A stretch of 64,000 bases of DNA from contig CAVOUB010000005.1 of assembly GCA_963699495.1 (NCBI GenBank), positions 124,001 to 188,000 on the forward strand. The letters are read 5' to 3'. Below are positions 16,696 through 26,904 of this stretch, one piece after another; within the stretch, counting starts at the first letter, position 1, and each line of letters opens with the position of its first letter. The translations under genes and the position numbers were made by a program. This stretch comes from JAIBJN01 sp963699495 (GTDB lineage Bacteria; Actinomycetota; Thermoleophilia; Gaiellales; Gaiellaceae). The notes beneath the pieces are model-generated. The model was given only the letters and a program-made list of their open reading frames with translations. It made no database searches and was not told the origin of the DNA.

Positions 16696-19119
16696 CTAGG
16701 CGCGGATCCGCTTGCCGGCAGGATCCCAGAGCGGCTCCTCGGCGATCTGTCCGGCTACCCAGTCGCCGAAGATCTCCACCTCGACGCGCCGCCCGGGCTC
16801 GACCGCGCCGGCCGGGACGTAGGCGTAGGCGATCGAGCGCTCCACCGAGTAGCCGAAGCCGCCGCTCGTCACCCGGCCGAGGATCTCGCCGTCCATCCGC
16901 ACCGGCTCCGAGCCGAGCGCGACCGAGCGCGGGTCGTCGAGGACGAGGCAGGCGAGCGTGCGTTCCGAGCGGCCGCTCCTGCGCGGCAAGGAGCGCGTCC
17001 CGCCCGACGAAGTCGCCCTTGTCGAGCTTCACCGCGAAGCCGAGCCCGGCCTCGTACGGATTCTCGTCGGGCGTGATGTCGGCACCCCAGACGCGGTAGC
17101 CCTTCTCCAGCCGCAGCGAGTCGATCGCCTTGTAGCCGCCGGCGACCAGGCCGTGCTCCTCACCCGCCTCCCAGATCGTGTCCCACAGCCGCCGGCCGAA
17201 CTCGGTCGGGCAGTAGAGCTCCCAGCCGAGCTCGCCGACGTAGGTCACCCGGACGGCGAGGCAGGGGACGGAGCCGATGCTGAGCTCGCGCGCGCGCATG
17301 TACGGGAAGGCCTCGTTCCCCAGATCGGTCTCCGTCAGCGGCTGCAGGAGCTCGCGGGCAGCGGGGCCCCACAGGCCGACGCACGCGTAACGCGACGTGA
17401 CGTCCTCCACGAGGACGGAGCCGTCGTCGGGCGCGTGCGAGCGAATCCAGGCCGAGTCGTGCTGGCCGAAGGCGGTGCCCGTGACGATGCGGAAGCGATC
17501 CTCGGCCAGGCGCGTGACGGTGAAGTCGCACTCGATGCCCCCGCGCGGGTTCAGCATCTGCGTGTAGGTGACGACTCCGACGTCGCGGGCCACGCGGTTG
17601 TCGCAGAGATACTCGAGGAAGTCGGCGGCGCCCGGGCCGAGCACGTCGAGCTTGGCGAACGACGTCTCGTCGAAGAGCGCGGCGGCCTCACGGCAGCCGC
17701 GGTGCTCGGCGCCGATCGCCGGCGACCACAGGCGGCCGGCCCAGCCGCGCGGGCGCAGGGACTCGTCGCCGTGCACGGCGTTGGGCTCGAACCAGTTCGC
17801 GCGCTCCCAGCCCGACTTCTCGCCGAAGGCCGCGCCCAGCTCGCGCAGGCGCTCGTAGGTCGGTGAGAGGCGCAGGGGCCGGCCGGCCTGCCGCTCGTGG
17901 CCCGGGTACTTGACGTCGTAGTACGTCGAGTAGACCTCGAGCGTGCGCGCCAGCGTGTAGGCGCGGCTCGCGTAGGCCGCGCCGAAGCGGCGCGAGTCCA
18001 TCTCCCAGACGTCCAGGCTCGGGACGCCCTCGACGATCCACTCGGCGACGAGCTGCCCCATGCCCCCCGCGCCCGCAAGCCCGTGCGCGCAGAAGCCGGC
18101 GGCGACCCAGAAGCCGCGGACGTCGGTCTCGCCGAGGATGAACTCGCCGTCCGGCGTGAAGGCCTCCGGGCCGTTGACCAGCTTCACCACCTCCGCCTCT
18201 TCGAGCTCGGGGACGCGTACGACCGCGTTCGTCATCAGCTCCTCGAAGCGCTCCCAGTCCTCCGGGAGCAGCTGCCCGTTGAAGTCCGGCGGGATGCCGT
18301 CGAGGCCCCACGGCGCGGGATTGCGCTCGTAGCCGCCCATGACCAGGCCGCCGGATTCCCCACGGAAGTAGACGAGCAGGGACGGGTCGCGCATGGTCGG
18401 CACGTCGAGCGGGACGCCGCTCGGCTTGGTGATCAGGTACTCGTGGGCCATCGGGATCACCGGGACGTTCACGCCGGCGAGGCGGCCGATCTCGCCCGCG
18501 AACATGCCGCCCGCGTTCACGACCACCTCCGGCCTCGACGGGGCCCTTGTCCGTCTCGACGCCGGTGACTCGCCCCCTGTCGACCCGGATCGCCGTCACG
18601 CGCGTGTGCGTCGCGATCTCGGCGCCGCGGCGGCGGGCTCCCTCCGCAAGGGCGAAGGTGAGCTGGCTCGGGTCGATGTACCCGTCGGTGGGGAGATAGG
18701 CGGCGCCGAGCACGCCGTCGGTCGACATCGGCGGGAAGAGCTTCTGCGCCTCCTCCGGCCGAGATCAGCTCCAGCGGCAGCCCGAACGTCTTCGCCCAGC
18801 CGGCCTGGCGCGCGAGCTCCTCCATCCGCTCCGCGGCCGAGGCGAGGCGGAGCGAGCCGACCTCGTGCCAGCCGGTCTCGAGCCCGACCTCGTCCGCGAG
18901 CGTCCGGTAGAGGTCGACCGAGCTCATCATCATCCGCGTCAGGCTGAGGGAGCCGCGCAGCTGGCCGACGAGCCCGGCCGAGTGGAAGGTCGAGCCGCTC
19001 GTCAGGTCGGCGCGCTCGACGAGGAGGACGTCCTCCCAGCCCAGGCGGGTCAGCCAGTAGAGGATGGAGGCGCCGCCGACGCCTCCTCCGATCACGACCG
19101 CACGAGCCCGGTCTCGCAT
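16696..19119 (-). CDS. Sarcosine/dimethylglycine dehydrogenase-like FAD-GcvT fusion (three frameshifts)
   Basis: Read across three single-base frameshifts, this is an 806-residue flavoprotein. The N-terminal DAO domain has a VVIGGGVGGASILYWL dinucleotide motif and GSTFHSAG, whose His matches the covalent-FAD His of dimethylglycine dehydrogenase. The C-terminal part is a GcvT-like folate domain (VTYVGELGWELYCPTEFG and the tail DGEILGRVTSGGFGYS). The family oxidises N-methyl groups and passes formaldehyde equivalents to tetrahydrofolate. Breaks lie near 18756, 18530 and 16964; each is explained by one extra C on the plus strand (G on the coding strand). Sequencing error or recent decay cannot be separated here. 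The start is ATG at 19119. Confidence 0.8.
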
Positions 19120-19139
19120 GCGCGCGCTACCCTAACGTC

Positions 19140-19439
19140 ATGCGCGTCGTCGCCTCCCCGGAGGCCGTCGCGTTCGTGCGAGAGCGCGGCGGCAGACTGT
19201 TCCTGTGGCCGACGTGGACACGGTGCTGCCGCTCCCTCGGGACGTGGCGCCTCGAGAGCTCCACCGAGCCCCGGTCCGACCGCACGTTTCGCCGCGTGCC
19301 GGCGGACGGCTTCGAGCTCTACCTCCCGGCGAACATGACCCAAGAGCCAAAGGAGCTGGAGATCGAGCTGCGCCGCTTCCCGCGCCGCCACGTCGAGGGG
19401 TACTGGAACGGGCTGGCCTGGATAATCTGGAACCTCTGA
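19140..19439 (+). CDS. Hypothetical protein, 99 aa, with a Cys-Cys pair
   Basis: A 99-residue protein opening MRVVASPEAVAFVRERGGRL, a pattern faintly like the HesB/IscA fold, with a single CC pair (TRCCRSLG near 28-33) and a conserved-looking C-terminus RRHVEGYWNGLAW. It lacks the CxnCGC end of A-type Fe-S carriers, so that relation is speculative. The start is ATG at 19140, 20 bp from the divergent FAD/GcvT gene. The codon pattern is like its neighbours. Function unknown. Confidence 0.55.
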   Translation: MRVVASPEAVAFVRERGGRLFLWPTWTRCCRSLGTWRLESSTEPRSDRTFRRVPADGFELYLPANMTQEPKELEIELRRFPRRHVEGYWNGLAWIIWNL

Positions 19440-19467
19440 CTCGTCCGCGCGCGTAGTACTGGTTGAG

Positions 19468-20612
19468 ATGACCAGATTCGCGCTCGCGTCGTTTGTTGTC
19501 CTTCTCGCAGCAGTGGTCATAGCCACCGCTCGTGCCCAGAAGCTCCCGGTCGAGGGCGTCGACCTCAGCCGGGCCGGCGTCACCACCCCAGCTCCGATGG
19601 CACCGCGCTACGTCTCGCTGCCTGCGGGCCGGGACACTGTCGTCGCCGCGGTCTCGCCGCTCGGCGGGCAGGTGCGCCGGTCGCGCCTGCTCGACGGCAG
19701 GTACACCATTCCGGCCGTCGCCTACGATGGCTCGCCCGGCGGCCTCTCGGCGGACGGCAGGACGCTCGTCCTCATCAACCCGCGAACGCGGCGTTCCCGC
19801 GTCGCACCACCACCCTCGCCGTCCTGGACACCCAGCAGCTCCGCGCCCGCGATGTGGTCACGCTGAAAGGCGACTTCAGCTTCGACGCGATCTCGCCGGA
19901 CGGCCGGCTCCTTTACCTCGTCCAGTACCTGTCGCCGCGCGATCCCACCCGCTATCTCGTTCGGCTCTACGACCTGCGCGCCGGACGCCTTCTCCCCGAG
20001 CCGATCATCGATCCCCGCGAAGTCGGGGACGTCATGCGCGGCACGCCGATCACTCGCGCGTCGAGCCCGGACGGCCGCTGGGCTTACACGCTCTACGACG
20101 GAGCCGGCGCGCATCCCTTCATCCACGCGCTCGACACGACCGGGCGAACGGCGCGCTGCATCGACCTGCACGGGCTCATGGGCTTCGACGGGCTCTTCGA
20201 GCTCCGCCTCGACTCCTCGCCCGACGGAGGGACTCTGTCCGTCGTGCACCCGCGCTACGAGCGACCGTTCGCAATCGTCGACACGACGACCTGGCGGGTC
20301 AGCGAACCAAGCGCAGTCGACGAGCCGCGCCCCGCTTCCACGACCGCCCCGGCCGAGAACGACGCCGGCCCGCCGTTCGCCCTGCTCGCCGGCGGCGCGG
20401 CTCTTGCGCTCCTCGTCCTGCTCGGGCTCCAGCGCCTGTCGAAACGCCGCTTCAGCCGCCGTTCGCCTGAGCCGCTCGAAGTGCTCGGAGGCGTGGGCGA
20501 CGAAGTCGAGGTCGAGCTCGGAGATCCCCTGCTGGACGACGCCCCACATCGCCTCGCGGAAGTCGGACATGAAGCGCCCGAGCCGGAGGGCCCGCGCGTC
20601 CTCGTCCCGTAG
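19468..20612 (+). CDS. Exported, membrane-anchored propeller-like protein (one frameshift)
   Basis: An N-terminal hydrophobic segment (FALASFVVLLAAVVIATARA) is followed by repeats with SPDG-like turns (LSADGRTLVLI, ISPDGRLLYLV, SSPDGRWAYTL, SSPDGGTLSVV), which suggest a beta-propeller of the TolB/YVTN kind. A second membrane helix (PFALLAGGAALALLVLLGL) comes near residue 310. One base appears to be missing near 19790; restoring it gives about 381 residues. The last ~60 residues are read from the antisense of a kinase gene remnant (20430-20636), so that tail is probably recent. Function unknown. Confidence 0.6.
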
Positions 20613-20636
20613 CTCGCTCGAGTAGGCAGGGAGCAG
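20430..20636 (-). pseudogene. C-terminal remnant of a choline/ethanolamine-kinase-like phosphotransferase
   Basis: The minus frame here reads RLGRFMSDFREAMWGVVQQG then ISELDLDFVAHASEHFERLR, which resembles from memory the C-terminus of actinobacterial choline/aminoglycoside phosphotransferase-family proteins. The N-terminal kinase domain, including any HxDxxxxN and DxD motifs, is missing; the HAD gene occupies that side. No proper stop follows. The opposite strand is used as the 3' end of the propeller-like gene. The family match is from memory and should be tested by a search. Confidence 0.5.
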
Positions 20637-20661
20637 GGCGGATCCTAGACTGGCAGGCGCG

Positions 20662-21322
20662 ATGGGCGCACGCGCTCTGATGATCGACTTCAACGGGACG
20701 CTCTCCGACGACGAGCGCCTCCTCTACTCCATCCTCAGCGACCTCTTTGCCGAGCAGGGGCAACCGCTGTCCGAGGAGGTCTACTTCGACCGCCTCGCCG
20801 GCCGCTCCGACCCGGAGATCGTGCGCACGTGGCTCGGCGAGGACCACCCCGCGGTCGAGCAGGTGCTCGCCGAGCGCATCGTGCGCTACCGCGCCCAGGT
20901 CGCCGACGGCTCCACGGTCTCCGAGGCGGCGAGGGAGGCCGTCCTCTTCGCAGCCGAGCGCGTGCCCGTCGCGGTCGTCTCAGGGGCCCACCGCACCGAG
21001 GTCGAGGCGGTGCTCACGGCCGCCGGCCTGGCCGAGGCGGTGTCGGTCGTCGTCACGGCCGAGGACGTCGAGCGCGGAAAGCCCCACCCGGAGGGCTACC
21101 TCCGTGCGCTCGAAGCTCGTGGGCGAGGACATCCGGCCGGAGGAGGCGACGGCGTTCGAGGACACCGAGGCGGGGGTGGCCGCCGCGAAGGCGGCCGGGA
21201 TGCGCTGCGTGGCCGTCCTCGGAACGCTGGCGCCGGAGCGGCTCGCCCTGGCGGACGAGCTCGCTCCGGCGCTTGATCTCGGAGCCGTGCGGCGCGCGCT
21301 CGGCGATCTGCTGACGCGCTAG
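20662..21322 (+). CDS. HAD-superfamily phosphatase (one frameshift)
   Basis: Read across one frameshift this is a 219-residue HAD hydrolase. Motif I is LMIDFNGTLSDDE (DxN rather than DxD), motif II VAVVSGAHRTE, motif III lysine in ERGKPHPEGYL, and motif IV TAFEDTEAGVAAAKAAGM. An extra A near 21113 (cgaagctcg, expected cgagctcg) breaks the frame between motifs III and IV. The Asn in place of the second motif I Asp may alter chemistry, but DFNGT occurs in some family members. The substrate is unknown. The stop shares a ctag with the convergent permease gene. Confidence 0.75.
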
Positions 21323-22951
21323 TCGCGGCCGCGGGAAGCTCCACGCGCTGTCTGGAACTCCTCCTCGTAGCGCTCCAGCTCCTCGTCGGTGCCCATGCGG
21401 ACCGGGCCCTTGAACCAGTTCTTGGCCGAGAGGACCCACCAGCCGCCGAAGACGAGGCCGATGGCAGCGAACCAGATGATCGTGTAGTTCGTCAACTCCC
21501 AGTCGAAGCGCTCTCCCAGGGAAGACCGACCTTGTACAGCGGGAAGATGAAGAGGATCGTGACGAGCGCGACCCAGAGGATCGCGATCACAGTCGATCCA
21601 CTTGTAGCGCCTGCCGAGGCTCCAGGCCCTCGGCTCGTGCCAGCTTGTCGCCCTTGCGCAGGCGGAGGAAGACCGGGAGGATGAAGGCGATGTACAGGCC
21701 GATCACGGCGATCGCCGTCCCCACCGCGTAGCCGACGAGGTAGTTCCAGACCGCCGGGATCATGAGGATGGCGGCGAAGAACGCGATCCCGAACACCGAC
21801 CACACCGGCACGCGGTGGCGTGAGACGCGCCGCCAGAGCTGATGGCCCGGCACGGCGCGGTCGCGGGAGAAGGCGAACATCATCCGCGAGGCCGAGGTCA
21901 TCGACGCCGTGACGCAGAAGAACTGCGCCACGACGCAGATGAAGAGCAGGACCTCCGCCCAGTTCTGGCTCATCGACTCCGCCCAGATCCAGGGGACGAC
22001 GGCACGGCCGATGGGTGTCGAGGCGCCCCTGCGTGTCGGGATCGCGAACGTGACCGCGAGCAGGAGGATCCAGCCGAAGATCATCGAGACGAAGACCGAC
22101 GTCCACATGCCGATCGCCGCCATGCGCGACGCCTTGTTCGTCTCCTCGGCGGTGTGAGCCGACGCGTCGAAGCCGGTGATCGTGTACTGGGACATCAGCA
22201 GACCGAGCCCGAAGACGAACCAGAAGACCGGGTTCGCGAACGAGGTCGTGCCGCCGCCGAAGCCCGAGTTGTTGACGGTCTCCGTGAAGACGTAGCGAGA
22301 CGGACTGGTGGCGGTCCGGGACGATGATCAGGACGCCGACGATGACCGCCACGCCGACCATGTGCCACCAGGCCGAGATCATGTTCAGGCCCGGACGTGA
22401 TCCGGATGTCGAAGATGTTGATCAGGGCGGCCGCGAGCAGGAAGGCCGCGTAGAGGATGTAGACCTGGGTGTTGTACGAGACGCCCGAACCGTCGTCCAT
22501 GTGCTCCGCCGTAGTCGAACCAGTAGTCGAAGAGCACCTGCGCGAAGATCGCGAGGCCGTAGCCGATCGCCGCCGTGACGGCGACCTGGCCGATGAGGTT
22601 GAACCAGCCGGTCGCCCAGCCCCACCCCGGGCCGCCCATCTTCGAGGCCCAGTAGTAGAGGCCGCCTGCGGTCGGGTACGCCGAGGCGATCTCGGCCATC
22701 GCGAGCGCGATGATCGTCGACATCAGGCCGACGAGGAGCCAGCCCCAGGTCACGGCGACAGGACCGCCGTGCTCGAACGCGATCGTGTACGAGGTCAGGC
22801 ACCCCGCGAGGATCGAGATGATCGTGAAGCTGATGGCGAAGTTGCGGAACCCGCCCATCGCCCGGAACAGCTCCTGCGCGTAGCCGAGCTTGTGGAGGGT
22901 CTTCTCGTCCTCCGACGTGTAGTAGCCGGTCGTCTCAGGCCCTTTGGTCAT
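21319..22951 (-). CDS. APC-family amino acid/amine permease (six frameshifts)
   Basis: After correcting six single-base frameshifts this reads as a 542-residue APC-superfamily permease with about 12 membrane segments. The N-terminal block LGYAQELFRAMGGFRNFAIS and the helix 1 motif ILAGCLTSYTIAFEHGGP are typical of the GABA/amino-acid permease branch. Later segments include SQYTITGFDASAHTAEETNK. Apparent breaks are near 22508, 22391, 22294, 21634, 21591 and 21513; five look like an extra base and one like a missing base. Neighbouring GS-like, PuuD-like and aldehyde dehydrogenase genes suggest import of an amine or amino acid. The start is ATG at 22951. Confidence 0.75.
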
Positions 22952-23046
22952 CGCTCCTCCTCCGTTCGGCGGCCTTAAGACCGGGGGTTCTACGCCGCGG
23001 AGGGAGTTCCTGTCAAGCTTTCGGGAGGCGCGTAGACTCCCGAGCC

Positions 23047-24381
23047 ATGCTGACGCTGGACGAGCTGACCACCGCGGTCGAGGACGGCTCCATCGACACC
23101 GTCATCGTCGGATTCACCGACATGCAGGGCCGCCTCACGGGCAAGCGCCTGCACGGCGAGTTCTTCATCGAGGAGCACATCGGCGAGCACGGCGTCGAGG
23201 GGTGCAACTACCTGCTCGCCCTCGACATGGAGATGGACACGGTTCCCGGGTATGCCATCGCGAGCTGGGAGCAGGGCTACGGCGACTTCGTGCTCACTCC
23301 CGACCTGGCCACGCTGCGCCGGATTCCCTGGCTCGAGGCGACCGCGCTCGTCCTCTGCGACGTCGGCTGGCACGACGGCAGCCCGGTCTCACCCTCGCCG
23401 CGGCAGGTCCTCAAGCGGCAGGTCGAACGGGCGGCCGAGCTCGGCTTCACGCCCATGTTCGGCTCGGAGGTCGAGTTCTACCTCCTCAAGGAGAGCTACG
23501 AGGAAGCGCACGCCAAGCACTACCGCGACCTGACGCCGTCGGTGCCGTACATCCTCGACTACCACATCCTCGCCACGACGTACGACGAGCCGCTGATCCG
23601 CCAGATCCGCAACGGCATGCAGGGCGCCGGGATCAAGGTGGAGACCTCGAAGGGCGAGGCCTGGCCCGGCCAGCAGGAGATCAACTTCCGCTACGCCGAC
23701 GCGGTCACGATGGCCGACAACCACACGGTCTACAAGAACGGCGCCAAGGAGATCGCGCATCTGAACGGCTGCTCGATCACCTTCATGGCGAAGCCCGACC
23801 ACACGTGGATCGGGAACTCGTGCCACATCCACTCGAGCCTCTGGCGCGGCGGCGAGAACGCCTTCGCCGGCGAGTCGGACGTCTTCAAGCAGTACCTGGC
23901 CGGGCAGATCGCGTGCCTGAAGGAGCTGGCGATCTTCCTCGCGCCGACGATCAACTCCTACAAGCGCTTCGCCGCCGGCAGCTGGGCACCGACGACGCTG
24001 GCCTGGGGCCACGACAACCGCAGCTGTGGCTTCCGCATCGTCGGCCACGGCGCCGGGCTCCGCACGGAGACGCGCATCCCGGGCGGCGACGTCAACCCGT
24101 ACCTGGCGTTCGCCGCGCTGCTCGCGGCCGGCCTGTACGGGATCGAGAACGGGCTGGAGCTGCCGCCGCCGCTCGAGGGCAACGCCTACGAGTCGGATGC
24201 GGAGCGCTTCCCCCACTCCCTTCGCGAGGGGATCGCGGCGCTCGAGCAGGGCACGATGGCCCGCGCCGCCCTCGGGGACGACGTGGTCGACCACTACCTG
24301 AACTACGCGCGCACGGAGCAGCGCCTCTTCGACGAGGCCGTCACCTGCTACGAGCGCGAGCGCATGTACGAACGTGGCTAG
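23047..24381 (+). CDS. Glutamine-synthetase-like gamma-glutamyl-amine ligase
   Basis: A 444-residue type I GS-fold ligase. The N-terminal beta-grasp region has VGFTDMQGRLTGKRL. The catalytic domain has MFGSEVEFYLL (metal Glu), GQQEINFRYADAV, and GNSCHIHSSLW where true GlnA has the GSGMHxH motif. NRSCGFRIVG and TRIPGGDVNPYLAFAA follow. These differences place it with PuuA/GlnA3/GlnA4-type enzymes, which glutamylate polyamines or ethanolamine rather than ammonia. Context (permease, PuuD-like hydrolase, aldehyde dehydrogenase) fits the glutamylated-amine pathway. The start is ATG at 23047. The amine is not determined. Confidence 0.85.
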   Translation: MLTLDELTTAVEDGSIDTVIVGFTDMQGRLTGKRLHGEFFIEEHIGEHGVEGCNYLLALDMEMDTVPGYAIASWEQGYGDFVLTPDLATLRRIPWLEATALVLCDVGWHDGSPVSPSPRQVLKRQVERAAELGFTPMFGSEVEFYLLKESYEEAHAKHYRDLTPSVPYILDYHILATTYDEPLIRQIRNGMQGAGIKVETSKGEAWPGQQEINFRYADAVTMADNHTVYKNGAKEIAHLNGCSITFMAKPDHTWIGNSCHIHSSLWRGGENAFAGESDVFKQYLAGQIACLKELAIFLAPTINSYKRFAAGSWAPTTLAWGHDNRSCGFRIVGHGAGLRTETRIPGGDVNPYLAFAALLAAGLYGIENGLELPPPLEGNAYESDAERFPHSLREGIAALEQGTMARAALGDDVVDHYLNYARTEQRLFDEAVTCYERERMYERG

Positions 24382-24772
24382 CCCCGCCTGGCCCGTCGCG
24401 AAGATCCGCTTCGCCCGGCCGACCGACAAGCTCGCGGACGTGCTCGCCTTCTACGAGGACGGGCTCGGCCTGAGGCGGATCGACTCCTTCGAGGCCCACG
24501 CGGGCTACAGCGGCGTCATGCTGGGGCTCCCGGGCGAGGAGGTGCACCTGGAGCTCACGAGCCACGACGAGGGCAGCCCGGGCCCGGCGCCGACGCGCGA
24601 CAACCTGCTGGTCCTCTACCTGACCGACCGCGACGCAATCGCGGCCATCGACGGCCGGATGCGCGCGCTCGGCCACGAGCCCGTGGAGCCCGAGAACCCG
24701 TACTGGAACGGCGATCTCACGTTCGAGGACCCTGACGGCTGGCGGGTGGTGCTCCGCTACGTAGACTCGTGA
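24374..24772 (+). CDS. VOC-superfamily (glyoxalase-like) protein
   Basis: A 132-residue vicinal-oxygen-chelate protein with a single pair of beta-alpha-beta-beta-beta units. It opens AKIRFARPTDKLADVLAFYEDGLG and ends ENPYWNGDLTFEDPDGWRVV. The usual His/Glu metal ligands are only partly recognisable (EVHLEL; the DPDGWRVV end). The GTG start at 24374 overlaps the GS-like stop by 8 bp and its stop overlaps the PuuD-like start, so it belongs to the amine operon. A dioxygenase, lyase or binding role cannot be chosen from sequence. Confidence 0.8.
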   Translation: MASPAWPVAKIRFARPTDKLADVLAFYEDGLGLRRIDSFEAHAGYSGVMLGLPGEEVHLELTSHDEGSPGPAPTRDNLLVLYLTDRDAIAAIDGRMRALGHEPVEPENPYWNGDLTFEDPDGWRVVLRYVDS

Positions 24773-25485
24773 TCGTGCGGCCCATCGTCGGAATCACGAG
24801 CTACGCGGAAGAGGCGCGCTGGGGCGTGTGGGAGGCTCCTGCAGCGCTGATCCCCTTGGCCTACGTGCACGCTGTCGAGGCCGCCGGGGGACGGGCCCTC
24901 CTCGTCCCGCCGAGCGACGTGGGCGTGGAGGAGACCCTGGACGCCCTCGACGGGCTCATCTTCTCCGGCGGCGCCGACCTCGACCCGGCCTCCTACGGAG
25001 CCGACGCGCACCCGGCGACGAGCGGCGTCCGCCCCGAGCGCGACGGCGCGGAGCTCGCGCTGCTCGAGGCGGCGCTCGCGCGCGACATGCCCGTGCTGGC
25101 CGTCTGCCGCGGGAGCCAGGTGCTCAACGTGGCGCTCGGAGGCGACCTCGTCCAGCACCTCCCCGAGGTGGTCGGCCACGAAGGGCACAAGCAGACGCCC
25201 GGTGTCTTCGCCGACCACGGCGTCGACGTCCTCCCCGGCACGAAGCTGCACGACGTCGTCGGCGATCACGCACCGGTGAAGAGCCATCACCACCAGGGAT
25301 ACGGCCGCCTCGGCGCCGGGCTGCGCGAGGCCGCCCGTGCGGATGACGGCACGGTCGAGGCGATCGAGGATCCGTCGCGGCGGTTCGCCCTCGGCGTCCT
25401 CTGGCACCCCGAGGAGGACGAGGACGGGGCGCTCTTCCAGGCTCTCGTCGACGAGGCGAGGCGCTACCGCGAGGAGCGCTCGTGA
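24769..25485 (+). CDS. Class I glutamine amidotransferase, gamma-glutamyl-GABA hydrolase (PuuD)-like
   Basis: A 238-residue peptidase C26-type protein. The nucleophile elbow is VLAVCRGSQVLNVALGG, and the His/Glu pair is GVLWHPEEDEDG. LDGLIFSGGADLDPASYG is typical of PuuD. PuuD cleaves gamma-glutamyl from the oxidised intermediate to release GABA or an equivalent acid. Its position after the GS-like ligase and before aldehyde dehydrogenase supports a glutamylated-amine route. The GTG start at 24769 and its stop overlap both neighbours by 4 bp. Confidence 0.88.
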   Translation: MIVRPIVGITSYAEEARWGVWEAPAALIPLAYVHAVEAAGGRALLVPPSDVGVEETLDALDGLIFSGGADLDPASYGADAHPATSGVRPERDGAELALLEAALARDMPVLAVCRGSQVLNVALGGDLVQHLPEVVGHEGHKQTPGVFADHGVDVLPGTKLHDVVGDHAPVKSHHHQGYGRLGAGLREAARADDGTVEAIEDPSRRFALGVLWHPEEDEDGALFQALVDEARRYREERS

Positions 25486-26833
25486 TCACCGTCCTGAACC
25501 CGGCCACCGAGGAGCCGATCGCGGAGCTCCCGTCCCCGGGCATCGAGGAGACGGATGCCGCAGTCGCCGCTGCGCAAGGCTGCGTTTCCGGCCTGGCGGA
25601 AGGTCGCCCCGGCCGACCGCGCCCGGCTGCTGAGACGCCTCGCTACGCTCGTCGAGGAGCACGGCGAGGAGCTCGCGCGCATCGAGTCGGCCAACGTCGG
25701 CAAGCCGATCGCGGGCGCGCGCGCCGAGGTGGGCATGGTCGCGCGACGTCTTCCACTTCTACGCGGGCGCGGTCGACAAGCACCACGGCGAGACGATCCC
25801 GGTCGCGGGCGGCGTCGACCTGACCTTCCGGGAGCCGCTGGGCGTCGTGGGCCTGATCGTCCCCTGGAACTTCCCGCTCAACATCGCGAGCTGGAAGCTC
25901 GGCCCCGCGCTCGCCTGCGGGAACACGGTGGTGCTGAAGCCCGCCGAGCTGACGCCGCTGTCGGCGCTGCGGCTCGCCGAGCTCGTGCTCGAGGCGGGGA
26001 TCCCGGAGGGAGTCGTCAACGTCGTCGCCGGCAAGGGCTCCGTCGTCGGGCAGCGCATGGTCGAGCACCCGGACGTGGCGAAGATCGGGTTCACGGGCTC
26101 GACGGAGGTCGGACGCCGCGTGATGGAGGGCGCCGCCGCGACGATCAAGCGCGTCACCCTCGAGCTGGGCGGGAAGTCCGCGAACGTGATCTTCGGCGAC
26201 GCCGACCTGGAGAAGGCCGCGGCGGCCGCACCGTATGCGGTGTTCGACAACGCGGGCCAGGACTGCTGCGCCCGCTCGCGCATCTTCGTCGAGAAGCCTG
26301 TCTACGACCGCTTCCTGGAGCTGCTGGTCACCGCGACCCGCGGCGTGAAGGTGGGCGACCCGGCCGCCGAGGCGACCGAGATGGGCCCGCTCATCTCCGC
26401 GCAGCACCGGGAGACGGTGACGTCCTTCGTCGACGCGGACCAGGTCGTCTTCCAGGGCGAGGTCCCCGACGGCCCCGGCTTCTGGTTCCCGTGCACGCTC
26501 GTCGAGGCGACCAACCAGGATCAGGTCGCCCGCGAGGAGGTGTTCGGGCCCGTCGCCGCCGTGATCCCGTTCGACGGCGAGGAGGAGGCGCTGCGCCTCG
26601 CCAACGACACGCCCTACGGCCTCTCGGGGTCGATCTGGACGCGCGACGGCGCCCGGGCGCTGCGCATGGCGCGCGGCATCGACTCCGGCGTCCTCTCGGT
26701 CAACTCGAACAGCTCGGTGCGCGTCTCGACCCCGTTCGGCGGCTTCAAGCAGTCGGGCTTCGGCCGTGAGCTAGGCCTGCACGGCCTCGAGGGCTACTCC
26801 GAGGTCAAGAACGTGTACGTCTCCACCGAGTAG
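25482..26833 (+). CDS. NAD(P)-dependent aldehyde dehydrogenase (two frameshifts)
   Basis: Correcting two +1 shifts gives a 449-residue aldehyde dehydrogenase. Seen: IVPWNFPLNIASWKLGPAL (cofactor Asn region), IGFTGSTEVGRR, the catalytic Glu in VTLELGGKSANV and the catalytic Cys in DNAGQDCCARSR, then EEVFGPVAAVIPF. It most resembles betaine/gamma-aminobutyraldehyde dehydrogenases. Frame breaks are near 25576 (extra A in gcgcaaggctg) and 25744 (extra base in gcgcgacg). It would oxidise the (glutamyl-)aminoaldehyde made in this pathway. The start is GTG at 25482, overlapping the PuuD-like stop. Confidence 0.8.
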
Positions 26834-26904
26834 GGCGCACCAAACAACGCTTACAACCACTCGCGATACTGATCGCGTCGGAACGGGCACGTACCCTTGA
26901 CGTG

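Noticed and set aside
16696..19119. Programmed +1 frameshifting in the FAD-GcvT gene
   Set aside because: Three breaks in one gene, six in the permease and two in the aldehyde dehydrogenase, without a shared slippery site, SD-like stimulator or stop at the shift, fit indel error or decay better than recoding.
19140..19439. Calling the 99-aa protein an A-type Fe-S carrier
   Set aside because: The opening resembles HesB/IscA but the essential C-terminal CGC cysteines are missing, so only a hypothetical label is justified.
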